Source: Sphagnum compactum (taxonomy: Eukaryota > Bryophyta > Sphagnopsida > Sphagnales). Taken from it: a stretch of 64,000 nt of DNA. The stretch's first letter is position 1, and each line of letters opens with the position of its first letter. Shown here one piece after another: positions 25,166-36,470 of the stretch. The notes under the pieces are model-generated. The model worked only from the letters and a program-made list of their open reading frames with translations. It searched no databases and had not been told where the DNA came from. The DNA is taken from positions 7,015,207 through 7,079,206 of the forward strand of contig OZ234496.1 in assembly GCA_965153455.1 (NCBI GenBank), in the 5' to 3' direction. Both the position numbers and the translations under genes were made by a program.

Positions 25166-25954
25166 CCACCCTTTAGCAAAACTCTCTTAGCCCCCCCATA
25201 AAAAAAAGAAAACCAAAAAAAAACTTCAAAAAGATGCTGCATATTTGTAATGCAAAAACTTGTAATTCTATGTACAAAAATAAGCATGCAGAGTATATAC
25301 ATATTGCTTTGATCTTCTGAGCTATGGAAGCATTGGAGAATTAAGGGCAATTTTCAAATGCTAGAAATTTTGTGACGGGTTTTTAGCTTCTACACCTACT
25401 ACTATAACTAGAGGTTAGAACAAAATAGTTATTCTTGGTCTTTTATGAAACAAATCTATCTTTGGAGCTCAAGAGAGATGCAATTTGTGTGTACAAATAT
25501 GACAGAGAAGTATGTCAGTGGTTTTCGTTTGGTGTTTGCAGACATTGATTTTAAAGCTATGATAAGACAATTTTCAGATTGAGATAGTAAATATAACAGT
25601 AAAACAATGTCTGCTTTGGTTCTTGAATATTTTAGGGCTTGAGTGGATTAGTCAGAATTGATTGAGAATTGTCTCCCAAACAAGGATGTCCATTACAAAC
25701 TCAACTTAGTTTTTTGCCTCAACTACACTTGGGAGTACATGCAAACGAAATGTTTAGCATTTAAGCAGTTTCCTGTAAGGTCAACTGTATGTTTTACCTG
25801 CTGCCAGAATGTCAGGAAATCAGGAATGAATGCAGATAATTGTATTTCCGCTCCTCTGTGCCACCCGCCCCCATCAGAACCTCTCAAATACAGCAACAAA
25901 AAGGGCTGCTTGATAATTTGAGTGTAGCAAGAGGATCTGTCACTGCCACCGTCT

Positions 25955-28900
25955 TTACTTGATGTTCTCTTTAAATTCATTCCTTGCAAGTGACTTGAAG
26001 CCACTGCTGCCTAGATCCACAGATATGGCTCTTCGGGGTTCATAACAAGTATTTGTCTTGACAGATCTAAGAATCTCAACACTTCTTCGAGGGCTGCAGA
26101 TTGGTTCCCGATTTGCCTTCTGTCCTGATGACACCATGCTTATGCTTGAGCTTGAGCATGAAGTTCTCATGAAATCATCCACAATTGGAGAAGCAGCTGC
26201 ATTCCCTTGCACTGTGAATATATCTGTGAATGCCACTGTCGCATTTGTGCAGGAAAAAGAACACCCCTGTTAGTGATTATTCAGCCTCCTGCTACACTCT
26301 GAGCTGAGTCTTATGCAAACTTCTCCCTTGGTACCAGAGGTCTTACCAGGAGGTTTTGTTTTGCGCCTTGGGAGATGATGTGTGTTGAAGTCACTCTCTT
26401 TGATAACTCGAAATTCTTCAGTTGGGGGGATGGAAATATCTATGTATCTTCGACTGGATGTGCATTGCCCACTTCCAATCTTCCTCTCTTCCTCTACAGA
26501 AAGTGCAAGTAGAGAACTCTCCAGTTCCTGAAAATCATCCCCAATTGTTGAGGGGGGAGGAGAAAAGAAATCCTTGGAGCTTTCTTGATCAATACGATAT
26601 GCCTGCACTGGCTTTTCAGCAGCTACATAGTCCTCACATGATGGTAGCATCGATAATGAGGAACAATCTCCACCATCACTTGTACAATCCTTCTGTGACT
26701 CTGCTATAATATGTAGTTGTGCTGATTCACCTGGTGGTGGCAGATAATGTGGAAACCTTTTAGGAGACATAGGAAGTGACAAGCTTCCTGCTAGATGTTC
26801 ATCAGATTGGTGTGGAGATAAAGATGTAACACTGTGCCTTCCACAAAACATTGCCGGTGACTGGAATGTCCTTAAACCATGAACCTGCAATAACAGAATC
26901 AAGGTGTATTGAGTTCATATTTGCACCTGCAATCAGACTTCGTCCATTATTTGATTCCTGGTTGGGTCTTTTAGATGTTGCATAAATGCTTCAGGAAGAT
27001 TTTGAGTCATCACATGCCAAGAGAACAACCTAGGTACAATATAGTGCAGAAGCTCTTTAGAGATGGAAATAGCTGTGGCTCTGAGTAAAATAGACTACCT
27101 TGTTTTCCAGAGCAAGGATGTCCTGTTTTAGGTCGAATATTACAGTGTCTTTTCGTCTGCAAAGATCCTCAAGAACTCCAATTCTCTGCTTCCAGAAACC
27201 CCAAGTGCCCTGTCCAGGATAAACTCAAAAAGTCCTCTGATAGCAAAATTGCCATCTGTCACAATGTTTTGGGATCAAAATTCGGTTACCTCATCACTTG
27301 CAGTTCTTGTTGCTCGCGCTGCAGCAGTGATGTCATCCAGGGCTGTGTCCCGTCTTTGGCAGTCCTCCCTCAGCTCTGCAATCTCCTTTGACTTCACTGC
27401 AAGCATCATCTGCAAATTTCATCTTTTGAGTCTTTTGCCTCAGTTTGCCAGCATCCTGACATCATTTTTTCCATTATGTAAGTAAAGTACTCACCTTGCA
27501 GCTACGCACCAAGCTTTTGTATTCAGACTCCTGGCTGTGAAGCTGCCTTCTCAGTTCTGTAATTTCCATGCATGCTATCACCTATCAGCCATATCCAATG
27601 CCCCCATGCTTTCACTTTAGTGCAATGCAGAGACACTCGGAAGACCAGGACTACCATCTACTAAGATGCACGATTATCGTCCCTCAGCAACATAGCAGAA
27701 ACTGAGAAGAAAACCTGATTTTCATAGTCACCATCACTCCATTCTTCAAGCTCGACCTCTGAACTTTTCTTGTTAGCATTGCTGTCCGTTGCATAATGTT
27801 TCATAGTCTTGATCTGGCTCTCCATACCTGCAACCTGCAGTTCTTACAAGGCAAAGTTTAAATGTACTGATTTTTCTCATCAAAAGAATTGGCGGAATTT
27901 AACAATCCGGAGAATTGAACACGGTTGGTTTGGAACTGTACTTTTTCTGGTGCGCTCTCAAGCTCTCCAAGCAATTTCTCAGTAGAATCCTCTGGGAACC
28001 CTAAACCACTTCGCCTGCTCTGATGTGGGAGGTGGATCCTCTCTGCTCCTTCCATAGTAGACGCTGTCACCCTCCCCGTCCTGACCTTCTCACCTTCAGA
28101 GGCGTCAGATAGGTGCTGATCTTGCGGAACAGCAGGCCCCGTTCCAGCGCATAAAAGACCTGCATCCATTTGCATCATCATCGACTTCCACCCAAAATTT
28201 TCTTGCGGTGTCCAATTTCGGAACAGTGGGTCGTCGATCTCCGGAGTACACATTTGGAAGTAGTGTTCACCAGCTTGCAGCATGGGGTTACTGTACCACT
28301 TTGCTTCACTAGTTTCATCAGTCACAACTGCTTCGCGTTCTTCCAGGCACACCCCATCATGAACGTCCCTGTTAGCCATTCCTTCTTCCGCTGAAAAATC
28401 TGTGCATGGCCCATTAATGGGTTGCTGCTGCCCCTCCACGCTGCAAGCAGCGTCCATTGAATCCTCTTCGATGCGGGCTTCAAGTGCTACAACAAGAGCT
28501 TCAGATTTCTTTTGGGTTTCCTGATTGCTGCAGAGGTTGCTCAATTTCTGCCTAATAACCTCCAGCTCCCTCTCCTGCAAAACAGATCAAGTCCAGTCTT
28601 AATGTCAGAGCGGGAATCTTCACATCCTGAGCATTTCATCTCATGGGTCAAGAGAATGGAATGTTCGTTAGTACCCGAGCATTTACGAGGTTTCGTAAAC
28701 GACAGAACTCTGCCACACTCTGACGTTTCCCAGCAGCAGCAGCAGCTGCTGACACAGCTACAATCAACACCCTGTGTAAGGGATGGAATGCATCCCATGC
28801 TCGAGCTTCCTTCTCCAGTAGCCCCCCAGTGCCTAGTCCAATAGTGGTGGAACTCGTTGCCATCTCTGCATTCATCAAGCGCCCGTCGAGTGACATATAC

Positions 28901-29439
28901 GCAAACTTCTCAGTTTCAGAAGCAGCCCGATGACGATCCTTGCTAGAATTGCGTGGCAGCAGCTCCTCGAAAGGACCCCTATGATGATGAACAGATTCGG
29001 ATGCTCGTCGAGCTTCGCGGACGTCGGAGACTCTGGGATACGGCCCGCTCAGTCTTTTTCTCCCCTCGACACATAACTTGTGCGCTGCTGGTCCGATCAA
29101 GCTTGACAGTGGCTCTTCCTCCTCCCCAATACGAGATTTGTGCTCCTCCTCGTCTCTGCTTGGAGATTCATGTATCTTCAGCTGCTGTCGTGTCGCACCT
29201 TCAGCTCTGGAAGAAGCTGCTTCTGCTGAGGAGCTCGCAATGCATGAGCTTCTTCTACGTTCTGAGAAGAAACAGTCACTCTTTTCCTCTCCGTGATCGA
29301 CTTTCGCAAACCCGCCGAGTATGCCTGTCGCTGCTGAAGACGACTCGAGATCACACCTGACGACACCTTCATTGCTCAATTGATGCCGCGTGTCGCCTGG
29401 TGGTGGTGCCAGCCGTCGCTTTACCAAGCAGTGAATCAT
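25955..29439 (-). CDS. Plant coiled-coil protein, family not recognised
   Basis: Minus-strand exons in reading order are 29,439-28,675; 28,574 to about 27,921; 27,834-27,715; 27,581-27,495; 27,409-27,290; 27,209-27,099; 26,884-26,296; 26,235-25,955. Exon 1 (255 codons) is Ser/Arg/Glu-rich and ends with a conserved-looking AEFCRLRNLVNAR that runs on as ERELEVIRQKLSNL. Short exons add heptad-rich helices (ITELRRQLHSQESEYKSLV, KEIAELREDCQRRDTALDDI, RIGVLEDLCRRKDTVIFDLK). The C-terminus is Ser/Pro/Arg-rich (LPRRKTKPP, SPRRSVEILRSVK). The end of exon 2 is unresolved: a strong GAAG|GTGAGA donor at 28,094 paired with an acceptor at 27,827 gives 848 residues, while a later donor near 27,921 gives about 908. 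The last intron is only 60 nt. Overall it resembles cytoskeleton- or membrane-tethering coiled-coil proteins, but no function is assigned. Confidence 0.82.
26236..26295 (-). other. Probable 60-nt intron in the coiled-coil gene
   Basis: On the minus strand it has a GTAGCA donor, a CACTAAC branch-like motif, a TTCTTTTTCCTG tract and a GCGACAG acceptor. Removing it joins exon 7 to a 92-codon Ser/Arg-rich frame ending at 25,955. Without removal the frame stops at 26,270. Sixty bases is at the lower limit for plant introns. A donor at GTACCAAGG (about 26,333) would be an alternative in the same phase. Confidence 0.55.
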
Positions 29440-29494
29440 TGCGTGCAAGAAGAGAGGAAGACGCGGATGTCCTCAAGAATGATGTAACAACCAT
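29370..29494 (-). promoter_or_regulatory. Upstream ORF overlapping the coiled-coil start codon
   Basis: On the minus strand an ATG at 29,494 opens a frame of about 41 codons (MVVTSFLRTSASSSLLARND...) that runs across the main ATG at 29,439 in another frame and stops near 29,370. An overlapping uORF would be expected to reduce initiation at the main start, unless the 5' UTR is spliced so as to remove it. Confidence 0.5.
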
Positions 29495-29499
29495 GCGCC

Positions 29500-30570
29500 G
29501 TTGTTAAGGATCGATGTTTCTGATCAAGAAAAATCGCAGCTCTGTCGTGGTTCTGGCATTCTATTCCAACAGTTCATGAGTAAGAAAGGTTGCAGCATTC
29601 ACTGATGTAGAAAGAGCACGATCTGAGCCTAGAGGAAAGAGGAAGAACAAGAAGAACAAGAAGACTTAGCACTCCTTATTCACCAGACGCAGATACACGC
29701 TTTTGTATCATGAAATAAACGGTGGGGAATGTCTCATGGAAAACGCGACCAGACAGAGAAAGATAGAAGGCGCAAAACTTACCAAGGATGCTCAATGAGT
29801 ACATACGTGCCTCGTTTCTTTGGAATCTGTATACCACGATGTGAAATCCAAGAACAAGAATTCACGCTGCACCAAGAAAACAGCAAGAAGAAGAAGACAC
29901 AGATGATCCTTGACTCTATCCGAGGCTCGACACGAACACGAACCTCCTCGATGCTTCAAAAAGAAAGAACGCAAGACAAAACCAACCCGACTAAGTCCAT
30001 CTTCAAGAAAGAAACCCTCAATTGTATAATAATATATATACAAGCCGAGGAGGACAAGGAAAATCTAACCTTAACAATGCAGGGAACCAACAAAATCGTT
30101 CTTCCACTACCAAAAAAACCTTTCAAAATCACAAAGAATTAATTGCTCAATCCCGAATGCAAACAGCAGTCACAAATCGGATCCACTCACTACTCGCTGC
30201 ATCTCAAATTCCTGAAGTTTCTGGAAACAAAGAAAACAGATGAAGAAGAAGAAACAAAGGATGGTACAAACTCCAAACTCCCTCGAGTTCAAGCGAAAAA
30301 ATTTACAAAGACAGTGCGCCAAAATTCTCCGGATAAAAAACAGTCGGTAGGTTAGAAACGAGAGAACTAACCACAGCGGAAAATTCTGTAGCTCCAAGAA
30401 CGTCCGAAACGAGCGCAAAGGGGCTGCGAAATCCGCGACACTGAAGACCACCCTCCGCGAGACCCCCCGTTCGTTCGCAGTGCAAAGCGGAGCGACGACA
30501 CGAGGAAGTTCAAACACTCCAACGACTCGCGGAGGTGGTGTGTTGTCGGTGAAGCCTAATTTAGGGTTTC
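29500..30570 (-). promoter_or_regulatory. 5' leader and promoter-proximal region of the coiled-coil gene, with telo-box
   Basis: GC content rises at 30,360-30,550, as expected of a 5' UTR. AAACCCTAAA (telo-box, in gene orientation) lies at 30,560-30,569. Candidate 5'-UTR splice sites exist but none is decisive. Confidence 0.45.
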
Positions 30571-31326
30571 TGGGATTTGACGGTCAGGATCTTCCCAGGG
30601 GGACGAATTGGCTAAATAGAGCGGTGGGATCTCACCGCAAATGACATGACCGTTGGGAGCGGTTCCCAACGTGGGCACTGCCGTGCGTGAGTTCCCTGGT
30701 GGAAACTAGATAACCTCCTTTGCAATTAATTAGCTATTAATTAATTAAACCCAAACTTTAATTTTAAAAAAATTCAAGGGTAATTAGCTAACCTACTTTG
30801 CAAACTAATTCATCAAAGTCGGTTAATTAATTAACCCACTTTACCATTGATTATCAAGCTTTTATATTAACCCAATTTTTGCAAACTAAATTATCACAAG
30901 TTCTAAATCCATCTATTTGACAAAAAATAAATTTGGTTTAATCATTCTTGAATACCAAATCACAAAATCATTTGATGGACACAACCATTATTAGGTGATT
31001 GATTAATAATTTGGTGATTTTTATTATTTATTTATTTATTTGTGTTCAACCATGTAGGATATGTCAATTTAATTTAATTTTATTTTTTCAATCAATTTAG
31101 ACACAACCCATTTCAATTATGTTGAGTCATCAAAATTAAATCAACACTTTGGCATAAATAACTAGTGTGTTTAAACTACTTGGTCAAATTTGTTTCCTAA
31201 TTTGATTTGATTAAAAATTTTAGTCAAAAAAAAAACTACCATAAAAACATGGATGTGTAGTAGTAGTAGTTCTTTGTGACAATTGTGATGGAAGACCCTC
31301 TTGGTGCATTGTGATCAAAGGGGTCA
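30571..31326. other. AT-rich intergenic DNA
   Basis: Nothing beyond AATTAATT-type simple sequence and a short TAG repeat near 31,258. Confidence 0.6.
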
Positions 31327-31510
31327 CTACATTAGCATTCAACAGGGGATGAAACTCAGACAATCATCAATTTTGGTAGTAAACTGGGTTTCATCCTGTC
31401 TTTCCTTTTTCCTGAGCGCCTCTACTGCTGCTACATATATTTTCACTGCTCCTAACTGTACAACTACTATAACTAGTCTCAAACCTTGTGCATTAAATGC
31501 TGAGTATGAG
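31327..31510 (+). repeat. Dispersed repeat family R1, copy 2
   Basis: It matches copy 1 from ACATTAGCATTCAA through the CTGAGCGCCTCTACTGCTGC core to AACCTTGTGCATTAAATGCTGAG, and then diverges before the AATAAA-like segment. It is 3' truncated relative to copies 1 and 3. Confidence 0.8.
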
Positions 31511-32840
31511 CCATTTCATATTTCAAAACTTTTACCACTAAATAAAGGTTTCAACCTTGGCATAAGATCAGTTTACCAGGAGAACTTATAATACTTAATT
31601 CGTGAGTACTATTTCACTTGTTTTTCTTCAATTTTTATTTCATTACAATTTTAGAATTTCTTTGCCATTGTAGACATGTTCCTTGTAATTGGGTTAGGGG
31701 AAAGGGGGTTGAGTAGTTAGGCTTGGAATAGGTATATATGAATGGCATAGACAAACACAAAATATAAAATTATATAAATTTAAGAATTTTAATTTAATTC
31801 AATTCAAGTTGCATTCAATGTTGCATTTAGTTATTTTGATTCAAATTGAACCTAATTTTTGCAAAATCAAATCATTTCTTTCATTAGTTGATCATCACTA
31901 CCAATGCCCATCAACATGAAACCCAAGTTAGGTTATAAAAATAATTTAAAAATTTAAAAATGCTTTAGCAAAATAGGCAAATAGGAAGAAGAGGAGAGAG
32001 CCAACTGATGAATTTATTTTTATTTGGGACAAAAGGTAGTTCATTTTCATTTTCATAATTGGTGCATACATGATACAACCCGTCTAATTTTTAATGATTT
32101 TTTTAGAGGGAAAAGACAAAGTAACAAATGACTTGATGCAATTTGAAGTAAAACAATTTTTTACATTTTGTCTGAAGCAACAAACAAACAAAACAAAAGT
32201 AGCAACATCCATTTGAAGCATAGGAATTAATGATATTTTTTCAATTTTTGTTTTTTTTAAAATTTGCTAGCATCCCAAGAGGGATTTAACATGAAATGGT
32301 GGCATGCTTTTAGAACCTATCAAAATAATTTTTTTAAAAAGTGAAATAAAAAATGTTACCAAACTAAAATTAAAGTCCAAATGTGGTGAAAGTTTTCCAA
32401 ACTTTTTTTGCAAAATTTGGTGAATTTTTTAGGGAAAAATGGGAATACTATGAAAAGATATTCCCCTTCTATTTTTATTTTTCAGATTTTGGAGAATTTT
32501 TTTAAAAATGCTAACAAAGAATTTAAAATTAAATAAGGTAAATCCTAATTTAAAATCATCATTAAAACCACTATTAGTTGGGCTAACTTACCATGACATT
32601 CATGTGGTTATCCCTTCATGTGATTATGGGATAACATCAAAAGATGTGTGCAAATTTTGCAAGGTTGCTAGCCTCAATATGTCCCAAGAACATCCCCAAT
32701 TCAATCATCCTTGGTAAAAACTAGGTTTAGAGTGGGCCAAAGAGGTTCAACAAGACATCCCAATTTGGCTTAAATGATGACAAAAAAAACACTAGTATAT
32801 GACATGGGATGACAAGGAATGATGAGTTGATGACAAGTTA

Positions 32841-33090
32841 ATAATATTACATTTAGACATTCCTTGGGACATCTCCAAGGTCCATGATGTCCATCTTGGA
32901 GACCTTTAAAATAATATATAGTTTATTAAACAATGAAACTTATGTACAATTTATGAAAATAATATTACATTTAGACATTCCTTGTGAAATCTCCGAGGTC
33001 ATGACGTCCCTCTTGGAAACCTTTTTAAAAACTTATAGTTTATTGAACAATGAAATTAATGTACAACCAACAAAAAGAACATTACATGGG
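32841..33090. repeat. 118-bp tandem duplication
   Basis: ATAATATTACATTTAGACATTCC begins at 32,841 and again at 32,959. The block TTGGAGACC / TTGGAAACC followed by AGTTTATTAAACAATGAAA recurs with the same spacing. A partial third start (GAACATTACATGGGCATTC) is near 33,077. Confidence 0.8.
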
Positions 33091-35039
33091 CATTCTCTTA
33101 TACTAGACACAATCAATGAGGTATTAGATTGTAATTGCACAATTGGGTCCATGAACTCTTTTTTAAGTTTTTTTGCACATAAGGAGAGTCACAATGTGAC
33201 TTAGCTTATGAGCAAAACAAAATGATGTAAGTTTTAAGACTTCAACGACATTATCCACTCTTCCCCTCGAACCCACAAAATTCAAAGTTGTATTTGTTTT
33301 GACATGAAACATGTTGTAATTAACAAACATTTGAACATTGAAGTTTTGAGTGAAGGTTTTTTTTAAAGTCTATTTCAAATAACTAAAAATTTTAGTCTAA
33401 CGAATCTCATTGTGTTGATATTTTGTCAACTCTTGACTTGCGCCAAAAAATACGGTGTGTCATTTCCATTGTCTTTCGACCTCCAAGTGCACTTGATTGT
33501 GGGCCTCAACTTTTAATAACCTCCACCTTAAGCAAATGTCTGACATTCTTCACTTGAAAACCCAATGTTTTGAATGACCTTATGAACAAAATTCACATAC
33601 ATCGCATACTTCTTTCATTGGATATATTCATGGTGTGAAAAGCTTGCAAGATTTCAATGGTTGCCATGTGGGTTGTTTTTGTTGCAATGAATGAAGTTGT
33701 TCATGGCATCTTTCACCTACAATTTCTAGTTGATGATTATCCATTAAACTAGATGCATTCACAATGAAGGAATCAAAATTTGTTAAGGTGTTGCTCAAAT
33801 TAACAAACTAAATATTTTCTTCCTCGTCAAAGTATGGAGGTTTATTTTTAAAAACTTATGCATATGACATGGAAATTTGAATTCAATCTTTGAACCACCC
33901 AAAGCTATTTCACTCTCCATCATCAAGTTCAATTTCACGTATGTTGAACATCAACTTCAACCCATATTCACCACAAATTGAAAATTCATTTACCAAAAAA
34001 ATCTTGAGATCATTGAAGACGAGAATTCTCAAAAAGATAAGAGATTGAAAAACATTAAAAAAATTAAAAATGAACAACATCTGAAGATTTTTAATTTCAT
34101 TAAACTTTGAATGACCAAAATTCTATGTAAATTCTTAATGTCTTTTCTTCACTAACTTCATTCTTTGACCATTCTACAATTTTTTTAAATTACTAGGGTC
34201 ATAAACTTTGTTTTGCAATTGCATGTCATTAGAAATGTATATTAAATTAAATTGTTATACAAGTAAACAAGTGGTTTCACTTTTTAGAATGAATGCATTC
34301 AAATGTGTTTCAATTACTTTCACATGAGGATATGGAACTACTATTTTAGTAGAAAAATTAATAGCAATCTTTACAGTTTCAACTCCATAAGACTTTCATT
34401 TGACGTAAAGCACTGCCTGGATTTTTCCTTTGTATTTTCAGCTCCCCTACCTGCCTAAAGGGATCTTCTAGGGTGGAAGGTACCACCCAGCCTGTCACTA
34501 TTTCTAAAAAGTGAAAAAATTCCAGCTCTACTTTACGTAGGAAAAGGACCTGAGTATAGGCCTTTCTCCTATACATAATTTGGAATTTTTTTGACCATGA
34601 GGAAGGTAGTTTGAATTTTTTTTTAAAAATCTTTTATATTCTAAGATGTGGACAATTGCCTTTCCACTACAGCTTGAATCTTAACATCAAGATCTACAAT
34701 ATTTGCTTAATCCTTTCATAACCTCCTTGGCTCTCTTTGAAACATTTCTTCTTCCTTTATTTAGGGTCCAAAATGAATATAACCCCAATGCAGGGTTGTT
34801 AAAAATGATGTGACACATCGTTTTTACATCAACCATCATTTTAACATCATGATGGATGCATTCAAGATTTGTCAAATTAATGATACCTTGATTAAACATT
34901 CTGATTGAGTTTTTGTCCCAATTTTATTTTTGAAAAATTAAAATCTTGATCATCTAGATCTAGCAACTAAATGTCAATCACCATCTTGATGATAATTTTT
35001 TTTTGCTTAAAAATTAATTGTTGCTAGACCCCAATTGGG

Positions 35040-35400
35040 GTGAACATGGGCCAAGTCCCACCCAAGTCCACTTTGATCCATATGGTGATCAAATTTTAGT
35101 CACTAAATTTTTAATAAAAATTTGTGAAAAAAAAACTTGATCATGAAACATGGCATTCAAAATTTAGTTGTCACATGTTTGTTGTCAAGAGTTTTTTGTT
35201 TGGGAGTAGAGTATGGTTGTTGTTAAACTACAACCAAAGTGGACTTGGTCTTGGTCCTTGTGGACATCTCAATCCCACCCAAATCCACCTTGGTCCATAT
35301 GGTAAATGAATTATTTTTAATCAAAATTCTTTTGTGAAAAAAAAAATCTTTGATTGTCAAGATGGTGACCAAAATTCAGTCACCACATTTTGATGATTTC
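35040..35400. repeat. Diverged direct duplication, about 217-bp spacing
   Basis: CCCACCCAAGTCCACTTTGA at about 35,057 recurs as CCCACCCAAATCCACCTTGG at about 35,274. Downstream GTGAAAAAAAA and a block ending TTAGT(C)ACCACAT recur too. Confidence 0.7.
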
Positions 35401-35856
35401 AAATGTTGTTTTTTCTTTTGCAACTCAATTCTAATTGTATGGATTGAAACCCAAATCTAACTAGTCATCCTTGTCCTCCAAATTTGTGTGCCAATTGAAT
35501 TTTAATCATCACTAGGGCAAAACATATTACCCTTACAAAACAAAGTTATTGATTTAACCTAAGTTGACGTTACGATGACTCTAAACCAATATGATTGGTG
35601 CAATGTGACAAGTCAAAATGTTGATAAACATGGCACAAGGTAGTGGATTATGGACATATAACCATATCTCTTGTACAATGTGCACTTCATCTTGTTTATT
35701 TTCTTGTGAAAATTGTGGCATGAGATGGACTTTCTTAATCGGTTTATCCATTTTTTCAAAGAATATTCTCGTGGTTGACATGTTATAATTAACCAAACAT
35801 GCACCCCAAAAAAAAACACTAAAACTTCAACAATGAGCTCTATTTCTTTTCAAAAT

Positions 35857-35858
<2 letters not shown>

Positions 35859-35888
<30 letters not shown>
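35859..35888. repeat. AT microsatellite
   Basis: About fifteen AT dinucleotides without interruption. Confidence 0.9.
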
Positions 35889-35890
<2 letters not shown>

Positions 35891-36233
35891 TATACCATCT
35901 TTATATTGAAGTGTTATCTGATTGGTCCCAATCTTGATATTTTCTATTAATAATTAGGTTTTGAAGTGATGATTTATCCACAAAAATCACTCGAGCATAA
36001 TGAAGCATGTTCCAAATCATGTGTCTTTTGTTCTAAAAAGCTCTAACCTTTTCTCTAACAAAAAAACATTGATCTCTAAAGATAACTTCATTTTTATGAC
36101 AATTTGTGATACATTAAAGTTATCTGTAAAGTCAGGCGATTAGGGGGGCCAGAATGGCCAGTTTCAGCATAATAGGCCATCAAACGCCTGAAAATTTTAC
36201 AAAACAAAATAACTGGCACCCAATCTAGTTTTT

Positions 36234-36470
36234 CCACCAATTTTGGTGGTAAACTGAGTTTCATACTGTCTTTCCTTTTGCCTGAGCACCTCCACTGCTG
36301 CTACATATATTTTCACTTCTCCTACCTGTATGACTACTATAATTCCTCTCAGAACTTGTGCATTAAATGCAGAGTTTCAGCATTTCATACTGAGATTTAA
36401 TAAAATTTTCTTACTTTGTGGATACCACTGAAAGAGGGGATAGGAGGTGAAAGACGGATAACTCTATTTC
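36234..36470 (+). repeat. Dispersed repeat family R1, copy 3
   Basis: It starts CCACCAATTTTGGTGGTAAAC and ends ACGGATAACTCTATTTC, and includes the TTTAATAAAAT signal and the GATACCACTGAAAGAGGGGATAGG end. It is 5' shorter than copy 1, lacks the 24-bp internal duplication, and has the same orientation. Confidence 0.8.

Larger units (their letters stand above)
31511..36233. other. AT-rich intergenic DNA with local duplications
   Basis: No gene supported. A tandem duplication of about 118 bp lies at 32,841-33,090, a second diverged duplication at 35,040-35,400, and an (AT)n tract at 35,859-35,888. Short ORFs lack codon bias or recognisable motifs. Confidence 0.55.

Noticed and set aside
28953-29360. 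135-codon plus-strand ORF
   Set aside because: Antisense shadow of exon 1 of the coiled-coil gene, whose minus frame has the coherent protein.
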